In this document: positions 29,735 through 40,585 of the stretch, in pieces
Position numbering within the stretch: position 1 is the stretch's first letter
How the letters are laid out: every line of letters starts with the position of its first letter
NCBI GenBank assembly: GCA_958296035.1
Contig: OY282431.1
Span: 2,111,001-2,175,000, forward strand
Direction: 5' to 3'
From: Paracoccaceae bacterium
GTDB lineage: Bacteria > Pseudomonadota > Alphaproteobacteria > Rhodobacterales > Rhodobacteraceae
Length of the DNA stretch: 64,000 bases
Position numbers and translations under genes: made by a program
The notes under the pieces: model-generated
Told to the model about the DNA's origin: nothing
Seen by the model: the letters and a program-made list of their open reading frames with translations, nothing else
The model's database searches: none

Positions 29735-30511
29735 TTATCGAACACCTTGCCACGGTAACCAAAGCCAGATTGAAGCCTGCCCTTCAGGGCGCAAGTCTTG
29801 CCGGGCAGGACAGATCCTTCGAAACAATTGTCTGGTGGTCGTCCTGCGTTGCAAGCTGCTACGACGACAGCTCGGAACCTGACCTGCCAACTGGCCCATA
29901 ATCATTCTCCCGTCTCCAATCTCCGGTACCCTGACATGATCGTCCAGTTCAAGATCCGTGCCAAGACTTGAACACGTGCTGCGGCGCCTACACTCGGGAC
30001 CGCCAGGACGCACCAGCAGGCTTGATACGTGAATTAATCGGACCAGCAATATTTCATCGTTCCGTTCTGTGGCCAACTTCGTAATATCCAGCTTCCGGTC
30101 CATTGCGATTCTTGCAATGCAAGGGAACATGAGTTCATTCTGATCCGACACCGTCCAGCAATCCCCTGGTTTCGTGCAAGGTCAATAAAGGTCTTGCGGC
30201 CATGCCGCACTTGTTGGAAGCAACTTCGCAGAGCACGCCCACCCGGAACCCCTGGCCGTGGTTTGACCTGTCTGAGAGACATTGAACACCATTTCGCTAT
30301 GGCCTAGTGAACTGCACGCAATATAGTTGGTCCGGGTCCTGCGCGTTCCTGGTCACGCAATGTCAGATCATTCTGAATCAGTTCCAGCATTACAGATCGA
30401 TTGGCGTAGCAGGCGCGTTACTTTCCGGTATTCGTCATCTGCAAGGACAATTGGAGATTTGTAGCGGTTGCTTTCGTCCAGTTGGAATTACATTCATAGG
30501 AGCCAGTAGAT
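29735..30511. other. No recognisable gene upstream of the iron-type permease
   Basis: Minus-strand frames such as 29735-30151 have no family signature. I looked for the receptor or ATPase normally accompanying an FbpB-type permease and found neither on either strand. Confidence 0.5.
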
Positions 30512-30727
30512 ATGGATTCAATCCTCGTTGGCAGCGGGACGATTCTTGTGCTTGGCGGGCTCGCAGGGCTTGTCTATTGCATAGTTTCCCTACGGCGGTC
30601 GATTTCCATGTCAACCGACGATTCGCAGCTCCGCGAGCGCATCCGCAAGGTTCTTCCAATCAAACTGGCCAGTTTCTGCATCGCTATGGTCGGATTGGCG
30701 ATTGTGCTTGTCAGCATTCTGATCTGA
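30512..30727 (+). CDS. Small two-helix membrane protein of unknown function
   Basis: The 71-residue product has two hydrophobic helices (about residues 4-26 and 51-70) joined by a charged loop, RRSISMSTDDSQLRERIRKV. AGGAG lies 10 bases before the ATG. The helix-loop-helix pattern resembles a small conserved membrane protein I associate with Rhodobacterales, but I cannot name it. It converges on the PP2C phosphatase gene. Confidence 0.6.
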   Translation: MDSILVGSGTILVLGGLAGLVYCIVSLRRSISMSTDDSQLRERIRKVLPIKLASFCIAMVGLAIVLVSILI

Positions 30728-30818
30728 AGCACCGCTCCCTGCAACTCTGCGCTGACGGGTGAAGTCCCCTGTTGCACGCCGGTCGCCGATTGCCCGAAGT
30801 CCCAGGACTGCGTTCGCG

Positions 30819-31550
30819 CTAGGAAATGGTCGCGACCACTATTGAGATATTGTCGTGCCCACCTGCAGCTATTGCCCGTTTTAACAGCTCCTCCACGGTT
30901 CTATAGTTGGATGTCTGGATCGCGGAGGCGATTTCGGTGTCGCTCATCATATCGGTCAGCCCATCACTACACAGGAGAAACCGGGATTCATGACCACCCG
31001 GGATGGTACCGACATGTGGAACAATCTCCTCTGTGGAAAAAGTACCACCCAGCACCTGAGTGATAACGTGCGACCGCCCCCACTCCCGGTCCCAGTCGGG
31101 CACATCATCAATGCTCAGCTGAACAAGGTCGGACTCGAAAATTCTGTAGGCTCTGCTATCACCGACATTGAACCATGCAATGCGGTCCGGGTGAACCAGC
31201 AGACCGACGACCGTTGTTGCCATACCCCAGAGTGAAGGAGATTGACTTGCCTGATCAATTATCCTCCGGCTTGCTTGAATAAGGACAGTTGGAAGATTGA
31301 AGTCGTCGGAATTGTCAAACTCATATCCAGACAGGTAATCTGCGGATATCCGGCTTGCCACTTCACCACCCGCATGTCCACCCACGCCATCGGCAACCAA
31401 TAGTAGTAACGGCCAGTTTGATTCTGCGATACCGCGACCGGGCTTCAACATTGTGCCGGTCCCAATCCAGCTTCCCACGGCTATCGAGTCCTCGTTGTGA
31501 GGCCTGACCTTTCCGTGATGAGTGATCATCGCGTAGTCAACAGACTGCAT
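30819..31550 (-). CDS. PP2C-type serine/threonine phosphatase
   Basis: This 243-residue soluble Mn/Mg-dependent phosphatase has the PPM motifs in order: HHGKVRPHNEDSIAVG, LLLLVADGVGGHAGGEVASR, SRFLLCSDGLTDMMSD and GGHDNISIVVATIS. All metal-binding Asp residues are present. The ATG at 31550 has GAGGAAGGTGG upstream and gives the usual MQSVDYAMITHHGKVR start; an upstream Met would add nine residues. Such phosphatases often reverse Hanks-type kinases, in type VI secretion or stress control for example, but no kinase is nearby. Confidence 0.9.
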   Translation of the reverse strand: MQSVDYAMITHHGKVRPHNEDSIAVGSWIGTGTMLKPGRGIAESNWPLLLLVADGVGGHAGGEVASRISADYLSGYEFDNSDDFNLPTVLIQASRRIIDQASQSPSLWGMATTVVGLLVHPDRIAWFNVGDSRAYRIFESDLVQLSIDDVPDWDREWGRSHVITQVLGGTFSTEEIVPHVGTIPGGHESRFLLCSDGLTDMMSDTEIASAIQTSNYRTVEELLKRAIAAGGHDNISIVVATIS

Positions 31551-31934
31551 ATTCGCCACCTTCCTCGACTCTAGCAAATCGGCGATGCGTCAGGTTCCGT
31601 AGGGACTGCACACCCGAATCAATTGTTCTCGGCAAATGCAGTTCAGCCTGCCAAGGTGTTCCTGCAAAGCCTCCGCTTCAACTGAATTGGCCCAATAGTG
31701 CCGATGGCCAGGTCGCTACACCAACCGTCTTGCGGGAATGGAAACGTAAATGCCCTGCAATCCAGGTTGCAGTCAGGAGCTGCCCGCGATCTCGTTCAGG
31801 AATCCTGTTCGATACCTGTCCAGTTCTTGATAAACGACAGGGTTCTAATGCGACTCGCTGCTTTCGGCGAAACCCACCCACGGTTTGGCAAGATTTTCAA
31901 CTTCAACCGGTGATAGCATATTCCTGCTGTGCAT
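31551..31934. other. No recognisable gene
   Basis: The spacer lies between the hydrolase and the phosphatase, both on the minus strand. I found no supported frame or hairpin. Confidence 0.5.
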
Positions 31935-32672
31935 CTACATCGAGTCGATAGCTGCACGCAGCATATCCAGGCCAGCTTCATCCGACATTCGATGGCAGGC
32001 ACCCCGAACAAGGGTCAATCGGACATCATCACCGTCAAGACAGTGAAGAAGCTTGAGAGCCAAGCGATAATCAACAACTTCATCGGATGTTCCGTGCAAT
32101 AGCCGAACGGGAAATCTGGTCACAATGTTCTTGTCAGTGACCTGCAACCCGCGACCATCCACGAAGAATCTGCTGGAAAAGCGAGTTGGCTCGTCGTCAT
32201 AATCACTGGGGATGTCCACATGTCCGTTGGACACCAGATCTGCTCGCTGTGCCTTGGTCAACTCACTTTCCATCGAAACCGTAAAGTCCGGTGCGCTTGC
32301 AATTCCTACAAATCCACTAACAAGTTCCGGAAACCGCTCTGCCAGCAGGACCCCTATCCATGCGCCCATTGAAGAACCAACCAGAAGCTGTGGTCCTGTT
32401 GCCACTGCCCTAATCAGCAGAACAGTCTCGCGATACCAATCGAGAATCGTCGTTTCCGAGTACTTTCCCCCACTCAGCCCATGACCCGAATAGTCGAAGC
32501 GCAGGTATGCACGGCCTGATCTTCTGCAGTATGCGTGCAGAAAATTGGCCTTTGTCCCATCCATGTTCGACCGCAATCCAGGCAGGAAAACAATGCCAGG
32601 CTGCCAGCCGGGCAATTGGCGATAGGCAATCTGGAGTCCATCCAACAGGCTGTAATATTGTGGTGGGGTCAA
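31935..32672 (-). CDS. Alpha/beta hydrolase
   Basis: The 245-residue product has the alpha/beta-hydrolase core: the oxyanion region VFLPGLRSNMDGTKA, RFDYSGHGLSGG, the nucleophile elbow LLVGSSMGAWIG with its Ser, HGTSDEVVDY with the acid Asp, and the histidine in VRGACHRMSDE. The GSDMDG-like N-terminal loop and overall size resemble ABHD10/BioH-like esterases. The substrate is unknown. The upstream region is shared with divergent thrS. Confidence 0.85.
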   Translation of the reverse strand: MTPPQYYSLLDGLQIAYRQLPGWQPGIVFLPGLRSNMDGTKANFLHAYCRRSGRAYLRFDYSGHGLSGGKYSETTILDWYRETVLLIRAVATGPQLLVGSSMGAWIGVLLAERFPELVSGFVGIASAPDFTVSMESELTKAQRADLVSNGHVDIPSDYDDEPTRFSSRFFVDGRGLQVTDKNIVTRFPVRLLHGTSDEVVDYRLALKLLHCLDGDDVRLTLVRGACHRMSDEAGLDMLRAAIDSM

Positions 32673-32964
32673 CCCGAATTCCTTTCAGTACATTGCGACA
32701 CTTTGTTGTCGGCCCGATCATGGGCATCCACCATCGTATCGCTTCCGTCATTCGCAATCTAGCAATTCTGTCATTCAGAACCTGCAAACGCGTCAGCCGA
32801 CATCTGACCATGCGCAACACTTTCACTAGGCCCGCGGTGCATGGCATGCCTCCTGGTCAGCCGCGCTGCGGCACAATTTCCTTTGACAAGCGCCAGGTGA
32901 TTCTGCATATGGCGCCCTCCCCGCAGCCGGGTGCGTTGTTGGCGCCAAATCGATGAGGATGATC

Positions 32965-34908
32965 ATGAATCCGACTATCTCGGTAACCCTTCCGGACAAT
33001 ACCTCAAGACAATTCCCTGCAGGAATCACAGCCAGGGAGATTGCGCATTCAATCTCGCCGTCACTGGGACGGCGCGCCATCTCGGCTCTCGTGGACGATC
33101 AGCACTGGGACCTTGCATGGCCTCTCAACAGTAACGCCAGGGTCAGCATAAACACGGTGGCTGACGAGATATATGCGCTGGAGCTCATAAGGCATGACCT
33201 GGCCCACATCATGGCTCGTGCCGTGCAGGAATTGTGGCCGGAAACAAGGGTTACAATCGGCCCGGTAATCGAAAATGGCTGGTACTACGACTTTGATCGC
33301 GAGGACTCCTTTACGCCTCCTGACCTGGCATTGATTGAAGCCAGGATGCGCGAAATCATCAATCTGCGAGATCCGGTGCACACAGAAGTATGGGAACGGG
33401 AACGGGCCGTAAGCTTTTATGAGGATCTCGGCGAATCGTACAAGATTGAATTGATTGAGGCCATTCCCGAAGACCAGCCTATCCGCATGTACTGGCACGG
33501 CAACTGGCAAGACCTGTGCAGAGGACCTCACCTCCAGCATACCGGACAGGTTCCAGCCGATGCCTTCCAGCTGAGGAGTATCGCCGGGGCCTTCTGGCGT
33601 GGCGACCCCCGCAACAAGATGCTGCAGCGAATCTACGGAATCGCCTTCCGCCGCCGCGCTGACCTGAAGCGTCACTTGCGCATGATTGAAGAGGCGCAGC
33701 GCCGGGACCATCGCAAGATTGGCGCCGCCATGAAGCTCTTCCACTTCCAGGAAGAGGCGCCTGGCATGACCTTCTGGCATCCCGACGGCTGGACAATATA
33801 CAAGTCTCTGAAGGACTATATGTCACGCAAGCAGGTGGAATACGGATACCGCGAGGTCAATACGCCGCTTGTCCTGGACCGCATGCTTTGGGAACGTTCG
33901 GGACACTGGGAGAAGTTTCACGAGCACATGTTCCTCGTGAATGTAGATGAGGATGTGGACGTGACGGGCCGCATCAGTGCACTCAAGCCGATGAATTGTC
34001 CGTGCCATGTCCAGATCTACAACAGTGGTCAAAAGTCCTACAGGGAGTTGCCACTTCGCATTTGCGAATTCGGTTCATGTACCCGCTACGAACCATCAGG
34101 AGCCCTGCACGGCCTGATGAGGGTTCGAGGCTTTGTTCAGGATGATGCGCATATCTTTTGCGAAGAACATCAGATCGAGCAGGAGACCAAGACCTTTATC
34201 ACCATGCTGTCAGAGATCTACGAGGACCTTGGGTTTCTGCAGTTCAAGATCAAGTTTTCCGATCGACCAGAGATACGGGCCGGAAGCGACGAAGTCTGGG
34301 ACAAGGCAGAGCGAGCGCTTCTGACGGCCGCCGAGGCTGCCGGCTGCGACTTCCAGTTCAATCCCGGTGAAGGGGCCTTCTACGGTCCCAAGCTTGAATT
34401 TGTACTGACAGATGCCATTGGCAGAGACTGGCAGTGTGGTACATTGCAGGTCGATTTCGTTATGCCTCGACGCCTCGACGCTGTGTATGTCGGACAAGAC
34501 GGTGAAAAACACAACCCGGTGATGTTGCACAGGGCGATATTGGGGAGTTTTGAGCGCTTCATCGGCATACTGATCGAGAATTATGCGGGCGCAATGCCGC
34601 TTTGGCTGGCTCCCCGGCAAGTCGTTGTGGCGACTATTGTCTCTGGTGCCGATTCCTATGCCCAGAAGATTGTCGGTCGTCTGAAGGGCGCCGGCATTCG
34701 TGCCGAATGTGACGCCAGGAATGAAAAAATTGGTTACAAAATTCGCGAGCATTCCCTTGCCAAGGTGCCATACATCTGGGCTCTTGGCCTTCGCGAAGTT
34801 GAAGGGAACACGGTCTCAATACGTAAACTGGGCTCAAAACGGGTTCGATCGGTCGCCCTAGACGACGCTGTTCAGGAATTGTCCCAGAATGCGGTACCGC
34901 CGGGTTGA
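32965..34908 (+). CDS. thrS: Threonyl-tRNA synthetase
   Basis: This class II synthetase of 647 residues charges tRNA-Thr. The domains are an N-terminal TGS domain ([20 protein letters not shown]), an editing domain with [16 protein letters not shown], and a catalytic core with motif 2 [22 protein letters not shown], zinc-binding MNCPCH and motif 3 near [19 protein letters not shown]. The C-terminal anticodon-binding domain follows. Three in-frame ATGs are possible; 32965 is preferred because GAGG lies six bases upstream and MNPTISV fits homologues. Confidence 0.96.
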   Translation: MNPTISVTLPDNTSRQFPAGITAREIAHSISPSLGRRAISALVDDQHWDLAWPLNSNARVSINTVADEIYALELIRHDLAHIMARAVQELWPETRVTIGPVIENGWYYDFDREDSFTPPDLALIEARMREIINLRDPVHTEVWERERAVSFYEDLGESYKIELIEAIPEDQPIRMYWHGNWQDLCRGPHLQHTGQVPADAFQLRSIAGAFWRGDPRNKMLQRIYGIAFRRRADLKRHLRMIEEAQRRDHRKIGAAMKLFHFQEEAPGMTFWHPDGWTIYKSLKDYMSRKQVEYGYREVNTPLVLDRMLWERSGHWEKFHEHMFLVNVDEDVDVTGRISALKPMNCPCHVQIYNSGQKSYRELPLRICEFGSCTRYEPSGALHGLMRVRGFVQDDAHIFCEEHQIEQETKTFITMLSEIYEDLGFLQFKIKFSDRPEIRAGSDEVWDKAERALLTAAEAAGCDFQFNPGEGAFYGPKLEFVLTDAIGRDWQCGTLQVDFVMPRRLDAVYVGQDGEKHNPVMLHRAILGSFERFIGILIENYAGAMPLWLAPRQVVVATIVSGADSYAQKIVGRLKGAGIRAECDARNEKIGYKIREHSLAKVPYIWALGLREVEGNTVSIRKLGSKRVRSVALDDAVQELSQNAVPPG

Positions 34909-35083
34909 AGAGGTCAGATGAAAGCAATTGCTTGCCTGCGCCAGCCAAGGGGATCGGTCGGTTTCCATCATGACACTCACCCCATGGCCAACAGCCACCT
35001 GAACAAAGGAATTGATTTTGAACTTGCGAATCAATACTCTGTCCAGTGGATGCATCTGAACTAACTACAAGGGGAAGAAGCCG

Positions 35084-35626
35084 ATACCTCGAAGACCTAT
35101 GTATGCTCCACCGGAGCCACGAACCGGTCCGCGTGCTAATGAACACATCAACGCACCCGAAATCCGTCTGATAGCGGCCGACGGAACCAACATCGGAATC
35201 ACATCACCAGAACAAGGAAGGCGACTGGCTCTCGAGGCCGGTTTGGACCTGGTAGAAGTCTCAGCCAAGGCTGACCCGCCGGTTTGCAAGATAATGGATT
35301 TCGGCAAGTTCAAGTATAACGAACAAAAGCGTCGGGCCGTGGCACGCAAGCGGCAAAAGACTATTGACATCAAGGAAGTCAAACTTCGTCCCAACACCAG
35401 TCAGCATGATTATGAAGTCAAGCTACGCAACGTCATGCGGTTCCTGGAGAACGGTGATCACGTCAAGGTGACAATGCGTTTTCGAGGTCGGGAAATGGCC
35501 CATAATTTTCTGGGGCGCGATGTACTCGAACGTGTTCGTCACGATGTCGGCGAGCGGGGCAAGATCCTCACAATGCCCAAGCTGGAAGGTCGGCAAATGT
35601 TCATTATGATTGCACCGGCCAAATAA
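35084..35626 (+). CDS. infC: Translation initiation factor IF-3, apparent ATA start
   Basis: IF-3 binds the 30S subunit and rejects non-canonical start codons. The N domain contains [18 protein letters not shown], and after a Lys-rich linker the C domain contains [20 protein letters not shown] and [12 protein letters not shown]. Homologues begin with a basic stretch like MARRPF; here the matching residues IPRRPM begin at an ATA codon (35084), with AAGGGG nine bases upstream. The first ATG (35099) is 24 bases from that site. E. coli infC uses AUU for autoregulation, so an AUA start is plausible. No rpmI or rplT follows. Confidence 0.93.
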   Translation: MPRRPMYAPPEPRTGPRANEHINAPEIRLIAADGTNIGITSPEQGRRLALEAGLDLVEVSAKADPPVCKIMDFGKFKYNEQKRRAVARKRQKTIDIKEVKLRPNTSQHDYEVKLRNVMRFLENGDHVKVTMRFRGREMAHNFLGRDVLERVRHDVGERGKILTMPKLEGRQMFIMIAPAK

Positions 35627-35751
35627 TGCCGATTCCAGCTTCCTGCGGCCACGCGCCTGTGTTTGCCTTCCATGGCACACTTCTGCTGATGGAGCGTTCT
35701 CGTTTGCCGACCACGCAGGGTATGGGTTTTCACTCTCACTGACGGCATTCC

Positions 35752-36927
35752 ATGCAGAACATCGCAATTCTGGGCGCCAAACGAACGCCAATCGGGAGTT
35801 TCAATGGCGTATTAGGCTGCCAAACTGCTCCTCAACTTGGTGGTACTGCGATTCAAGCAGCTGTCGCCGAGGCACGCGTTCCAGAGAGACGCCTGGGTCA
35901 GGTCTACATGGGTGTCGTACTGTCAGCCGGTCTCGGACAGGCCCCGGCCCGCCAGGCCGGATTTCACGGCAAGCTGCGAAGTACAACTCCTGCGACCTCT
36001 GTCAACAAGATGTGTGGTTCAGGCATGAGTTCAATCATGCTCGGTTGCAATGCCATCGCGCTCGGTCAGGCTGCAATTGTCGTGGCCGGGGGAATGGAAA
36101 GCATGACCAATGCTCCACATCTTCTCCCCGACGGTCGCTGGGGAAAGCGTCTTGGACAAGCGACCCTCCTTGATCACCTGCTGCTTGACGGGCTCGAGGA
36201 TGCCTATGACAAAGGTGTACTCATGGGAAAAATCGCCGACAGGTGTGCCGAACGCTACCGGATTTCCCGTCGCCAGCAGGATCTCTTTGCAGCTGAATCT
36301 TACCGAAGAGCTGTTGCGGCACAAGAGTGTGGCGCATTTGTCGAGGAAATTGCACCAACACCGGTTACCGACAGACAGGGCACCAGAACCATAATCGAAG
36401 ATGAAGAACCGCAACCACCTGATATTGAGCGGATGGCAAGGCTTCGTCCGACCTTCCGGGCAGGCGGGACGGTCACGCCAGCCAATTCTTCGAAAATCTC
36501 CGATGGTGCAGCAGCACTGGTACTTTCCGGATTGTCATCTGTGCGCAATGGCCAGCACGTTCTGGGTCGAATTGTTCAGCATTCCTCGGTTGCGGCAGAA
36601 CCGGAACAATTTCCTGTAGTTCCTGTCCAAGCCGTCGAGAGACTCCTTTCGACACTGTCATGGAAGACGGCTGACGTGGACTTGTGGGAAGTCAACGAAG
36701 CCTTTGCCGTCGTACCACTCATTTTCATGCGCGAAACAGGCGTTCCTCACGACAAGCTGAATGTCAATGGTGGTGCCTGTGCTCTGGGCCACCCAATCGG
36801 CGCATCTGGAACCAGAATCGTCGTCACGCTGCTTCGGGCAATGATAGCGCGTGGCGCGCGCCGCGGCGTAGCAGCGATTTGCATAGGCGGCGGCGAAGCA
36901 ACCGCTCTGGCAATTGAGCGGATGTAA
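35752..36927 (+). CDS. Acetyl-CoA C-acyltransferase (thiolase)
   Basis: This 391-residue thiolase has the acyl-enzyme Cys in NKMCGSGMSS, the NEAFAV segment, GGACALGHPIGASGTR with its His, and the second Cys in CIGGGEATA. Length and motifs fit degradative or biosynthetic acetoacetyl-CoA thiolases such as PhaA/AtoB. It stands alone between infC and the convergent acyltransferase gene, so fatty-acid, ketone-body or polyhydroxybutyrate metabolism are all possible. Confidence 0.92.
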   Translation: MQNIAILGAKRTPIGSFNGVLGCQTAPQLGGTAIQAAVAEARVPERRLGQVYMGVVLSAGLGQAPARQAGFHGKLRSTTPATSVNKMCGSGMSSIMLGCNAIALGQAAIVVAGGMESMTNAPHLLPDGRWGKRLGQATLLDHLLLDGLEDAYDKGVLMGKIADRCAERYRISRRQQDLFAAESYRRAVAAQECGAFVEEIAPTPVTDRQGTRTIIEDEEPQPPDIERMARLRPTFRAGGTVTPANSSKISDGAAALVLSGLSSVRNGQHVLGRIVQHSSVAAEPEQFPVVPVQAVERLLSTLSWKTADVDLWEVNEAFAVVPLIFMRETGVPHDKLNVNGGACALGHPIGASGTRIVVTLLRAMIARGARRGVAAICIGGGEATALAIERM

Positions 36928-36950
36928 CGACATTCGCATTTCCTGTTCGT

Positions 36951-37796
36951 TCAGCTTTTCCATCTCTGGTGAATCCAGAGCCACTGATCGGGATACCTCT
37001 TGACGATCCGGGCGAGACTGTTGTTGAAATGCTGACTCATCTCATCCGGCACAGTATTGGGAATGGATTTCTCAAAGTGCACGAGAAATCTGCAGCCCGG
37101 CTCCCTGATGCCATAACAGGGAACGTAAAGGGCATCATATCGAATTGAAACTCTGGCCAGCAAACCTTGTGTCATCGCGGTTCGGCCCAGGAAATCGAGC
37201 GGCAAGCCGCCTATTGCGTGCTGATCATTGAGAATTGCACACACACCGCCATGGCGCACTATATGCGACAGGAAGGGTCTTATGGACCGAAAGGCCGGCG
37301 TACCAAGCGCTTCAATCTTTCGCTTCCAGAAGCGGTCGAAGTACGGGTTGCGCATCGGCTTGTACAGCACGGCAACACCTATTCCCCTTTGCGCCAGCAC
37401 GCCGCGGATGGCTTCCCAATTACCGAAGTGCCCGCTTACAAGAATCACTCGACGGTCCTGACGCAAGGCCTTCTCAATCTCCTTCAGCCCTGGACCACAG
37501 GTCTTGAAACCGCTCGCCTGGTGGCGAAATTCCACCGCGCTGAACATCTCCAGGAGGGTTCTGCCGAAGTTGCGCATCACGCCAACATAGATCTGCCGCT
37601 GACGAATTGGGTCCATGTCAGGATAGACGAAGCTGAGATTTGCAAGCACCCGGGCCTTCCACCGTCGATGCAGCAGGCCGATCCACACAAATACCTGTCC
37701 ACCGAAGTCAAGGCGGTACCTGATTGGCAACACAAGAAGGATACCAACCAATCCTCGAATCAGTAGAAAGATCAGGTAGTCGAGTATACGTCGCAT
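36951..37796 (-). CDS. LpxL/HtrB-family lysophospholipid or lipid A acyltransferase
   Basis: The 281-residue inner-membrane protein has an N-terminal hydrophobic anchor and the catalytic HxxxxE motif in VSGHFGNWEAIRG (about residue 122). Later come RPFLSHIVRHGG, NDQHAIGG and the C-terminal YPDQWLWIHQRWK typical of the lauroyl acyltransferase family. It would add a secondary acyl chain to lipid A or a related lipid. It converges on the thiolase gene with a 23-base gap. Confidence 0.88.
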   Translation of the reverse strand: MRRILDYLIFLLIRGLVGILLVLPIRYRLDFGGQVFVWIGLLHRRWKARVLANLSFVYPDMDPIRQRQIYVGVMRNFGRTLLEMFSAVEFRHQASGFKTCGPGLKEIEKALRQDRRVILVSGHFGNWEAIRGVLAQRGIGVAVLYKPMRNPYFDRFWKRKIEALGTPAFRSIRPFLSHIVRHGGVCAILNDQHAIGGLPLDFLGRTAMTQGLLARVSIRYDALYVPCYGIREPGCRFLVHFEKSIPNTVPDEMSQHFNNSLARIVKRYPDQWLWIHQRWKS

Positions 37797-37824
37797 GAAT
37801 CCTGCAGATTACCGCTGGAGCGTG

Positions 37825-38691
37825 CTACCCGCGCACCGCCCTCGTTTCCAGTTGCCAGACAAACATTCCCGAAGCAACAATCGCACTTGCTCCAATGATT
37901 GTCCAAACATCCGGGACTTCACTGAAGAGTATCATGCCAAATGCGGCTGAAAACACAAGCGACGTATATCCGAAAGGTGCCAGTACGGTCACCGGCGCCT
38001 GAAACAGCGCCCTGATCATCAAATACTGTCCCATTGCTCCAAATGCGGCCAGCCCCAACAGCAAGGGGATGTCAGCCAATTGTGGCCTGGTCCATACAAT
38101 GGGAACAAATGCGCTCGACATCGCAGCGCCCAGCAGCGACGTATACAGGAAGCTCGTCCAAATGCTCTCCCTGGCACTCAGATACCTCGTAACAATTGCA
38201 TAACCTGTGAAGCACATCGCTGCTGCAATCGGCAGCAAGGCAAATGGACTGAAGGCCGAGAATCCTGGCCGGATTATGACCAGCGCTCCGATGAACCCGG
38301 CGACAATACAGCACAGTTTTCGTCTGCCGAGAGATTCATTGAGTATGAGATAGGCAGAAAAGGCGATGAACAATGGATTGAGTTGCAGAATGGCAGCTGC
38401 CGTAGCCAATTCTATCGTTGCCAGCCCGCCGAAGAACGTGATGGTACCTGCCAGCATGAAAATCGCACGGAGAAACTGCAGCCTCATGTCTCTCGTGCGC
38501 ATTGCACGCCGCAATCCGGGAAAAACCAGAAGAACAGCCAGTACAGCCTGGCCCACATATCGGATCCACACCAGATAAAAGACGTCAAACTGGACGCTCA
38601 ATGTCTTGACCATCACATCCATGCACCCTAGGCAGAAGATGGCAGCAACCATGGTCAAGATGCCGCGCCGATGACTGGGAGAAGGATTCAA
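37825..38691 (-). CDS. EamA/DMT-superfamily transporter
   Basis: This is a 288-residue inner-membrane protein with about ten helices arranged as two EamA repeats. Conserved landmarks are FCLGCMDVMVKTLS, WIRYVGQAVLAVLLVFPGLR, ATAAAILQLNPLFIAFSAYLILNE and GYTSLVFSAAFGMILFSEVPD. It is most like alphaproteobacterial RhaT/DMT exporters of unknown substrate. It lies 28 bases upstream of the acyltransferase gene in the same direction and may be cotranscribed with it. Confidence 0.88.
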   Translation of the reverse strand: MNPSPSHRRGILTMVAAIFCLGCMDVMVKTLSVQFDVFYLVWIRYVGQAVLAVLLVFPGLRRAMRTRDMRLQFLRAIFMLAGTITFFGGLATIELATAAAILQLNPLFIAFSAYLILNESLGRRKLCCIVAGFIGALVIIRPGFSAFSPFALLPIAAAMCFTGYAIVTRYLSARESIWTSFLYTSLLGAAMSSAFVPIVWTRPQLADIPLLLGLAAFGAMGQYLMIRALFQAPVTVLAPFGYTSLVFSAAFGMILFSEVPDVWTIIGASAIVASGMFVWQLETRAVRG

Positions 38692-38927
38692 TTGCTGTCT
38701 CCTGTCAGAGTTGGGGTGTCGACTGCAACAATCTGGACCGCAAACCCGACCGACGCGTTTCCAGGAGCGCGGGCAAATAACTGTATAGCAGGAACCTGTC
38801 TTGTCTATAACTTATACTCACTTGCTTTATGCAGCATATCGCGGCACTGCGTGACAGTGGGGTCTGTAGGCCAGGCTGCCTGTCTTATCCGTATTGCAAT
38901 TGGTGTTGGTCAAGGAAAGTCAAGGAA

Positions 38928-40424
38928 ATGATCCGCAGCGGCAAGGAGTATATAGATTCAATTCGCGACGGTCGCGTTGTCTACATAAACGGAGAGCGGG
39001 TCAAGGATGTGCCGACGCATCCGATGTTCAAACCCGTTGTAGATATTAGAGCGCGCATCTATGACATGCAGTCGGAGGAAAAACACCGGTCAACGCTGAC
39101 CTATGAAAAGGATGATGAGCCTTGTGCTATCACGCTTCGCCCGCCGACCTGCAAGGCAGATTGGTGGGACAAACGGCGGGCCGTCAATACCGTCATTGAC
39201 GATATTGGTGGGGTTGTAACCCGCGTGGGAGACGAAACAGTCGGCGAAATGTGGTCATTGTTCGACGGCCAGGATGTGCTTAACCAGGTCGATCCCCAGT
39301 TTTCGGAGAACATTCGGAATCACATTGATAAGGTGACAGTCGGCGATCCCTTTCACGTTTCAGCCAATACCGACCCGAAGGGTGACCGCTCCAAGCACCC
39401 CAAGGACCAGGACCCGGACATGCTGCTCCATGTTGTCAGGGAGACCGATGCGGGCCTGATAGTACGTGGGGCGAAATTCGAGACTGCAGCACCATATGCC
39501 AACCAGGCATTCACCAAACCAACGATCGCCAACTGGGGCAATGAAGCCTATTCGGACTATGCGGTGGGTTTTATCAGCAATCTTTCTGCACCCGGCATCA
39601 AAATGATTTGCCGCACCGGCTTTGCCGGACGAGCTCCACAGCGTGACTATCCGCTCGCCAGCAGATTTGACGAGATTGACAGCCTCGTCGTGTTCGACAA
39701 TACCCTGGTTCCGTGGGAAAATGTGCTTTTCTACCGCCACACGCGGGCTGCGACCTTTATTCGCGCTACCCTGCACCGTTATTCAGCATTTGCCTTTGTG
39801 CAGCGCAACCTTGCCTTTACCGATATGATGATCGGTGCGGCGTTGTTCAACGTGCGCCAGACTGGGCTGGACAAGCAGCCTGCGGTTCAGGAAAAGCTGG
39901 CCCACATGGCTGTCTACCGCGAGGGCATCAATGCCCACCTTACAGCGGCAATCGCGCTTGCAGAACAGAGTCCGGGCGGGCTCACAATGCCGAATCAATC
40001 ACTGCTCTATACCGGACGCGTGCATGCCTGTTCCAACTACCACAACATTGTTCACATTGCTCGTGAGCTATGTGGAGGGCAGATTTGTGTGACTCCGGAC
40101 TCGGCCTGCTTCGACGACGAGGAATCCGGCAAATGGATGAACAAGTTTTATACAATTAACGAGAGCTGGGAGGCCGAAGACAGGCGCAAGCTTCTTGCAT
40201 TTGCCCGCGATCTCCTGAATTCGGACTACGCTGGTCATCGGTTGACTTTCCAGTTGTTCGCGCAGTCGCCTCCATTTGCACATCTTGGCGCGGTATACCG
40301 TAATTTTGGGTGGGACGGACCACTGGAATTGGTCAAGGGTTCCGCGGGACTGTCTGATCGGGTGAACGACAACAAGCCTCTGAAAGGTTGGCTGGGCAGC
40401 GAACCGTTTCTCGCCGACGAATAG
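38928..40424 (+). CDS. HpaB-family FADH2-dependent monooxygenase (large component)
   Basis: The 498-residue product belongs to the 4-hydroxyphenylacetate 3-hydroxylase family, oxygenases that use free reduced flavin from a partner reductase. It opens SGKEYIDSIRDGRVVYINGE and RVKDVPTHPMF like HpaB. It also has ETDAGLIVRGAKFETAAP, ASRFDEIDSLVVFDNTLVPWENVLFYR and a C-terminal helical region. The ATG at 38928 sits behind tandem AAGGA sites; the longer upstream frame lacks homology. The family also includes pyrrole-2-carboxylate and chlorophenol oxygenases. With the reductase, RidA and demethylase genes nearby I suspect a nitrogen-containing substrate. Confidence 0.87.
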   Translation: MIRSGKEYIDSIRDGRVVYINGERVKDVPTHPMFKPVVDIRARIYDMQSEEKHRSTLTYEKDDEPCAITLRPPTCKADWWDKRRAVNTVIDDIGGVVTRVGDETVGEMWSLFDGQDVLNQVDPQFSENIRNHIDKVTVGDPFHVSANTDPKGDRSKHPKDQDPDMLLHVVRETDAGLIVRGAKFETAAPYANQAFTKPTIANWGNEAYSDYAVGFISNLSAPGIKMICRTGFAGRAPQRDYPLASRFDEIDSLVVFDNTLVPWENVLFYRHTRAATFIRATLHRYSAFAFVQRNLAFTDMMIGAALFNVRQTGLDKQPAVQEKLAHMAVYREGINAHLTAAIALAEQSPGGLTMPNQSLLYTGRVHACSNYHNIVHIARELCGGQICVTPDSACFDDEESGKWMNKFYTINESWEAEDRRKLLAFARDLLNSDYAGHRLTFQLFAQSPPFAHLGAVYRNFGWDGPLELVKGSAGLSDRVNDNKPLKGWLGSEPFLADE

Positions 40425-40585
40425 TTGACAAGACCTGACGCCGAACGCTGGCCTGGTCAATGCCTCTGGTCGCAAGCCTTCCGGCAAGATGAGTGCAGCA
40501 GGTGACCCTGCAGGCTGGCAGTTGGCAGGTCGCAGGGTGACAGAAAACCAGTTCATTTTCGCCAACAGCACAGGACAGTGCCACT

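Noticed and set aside
29735..30151. 138-codon minus-strand frame upstream of the iron-type permease
   Set aside because: I tested it as the missing ATPase or receptor; no Walker, signature or receptor motif is present.
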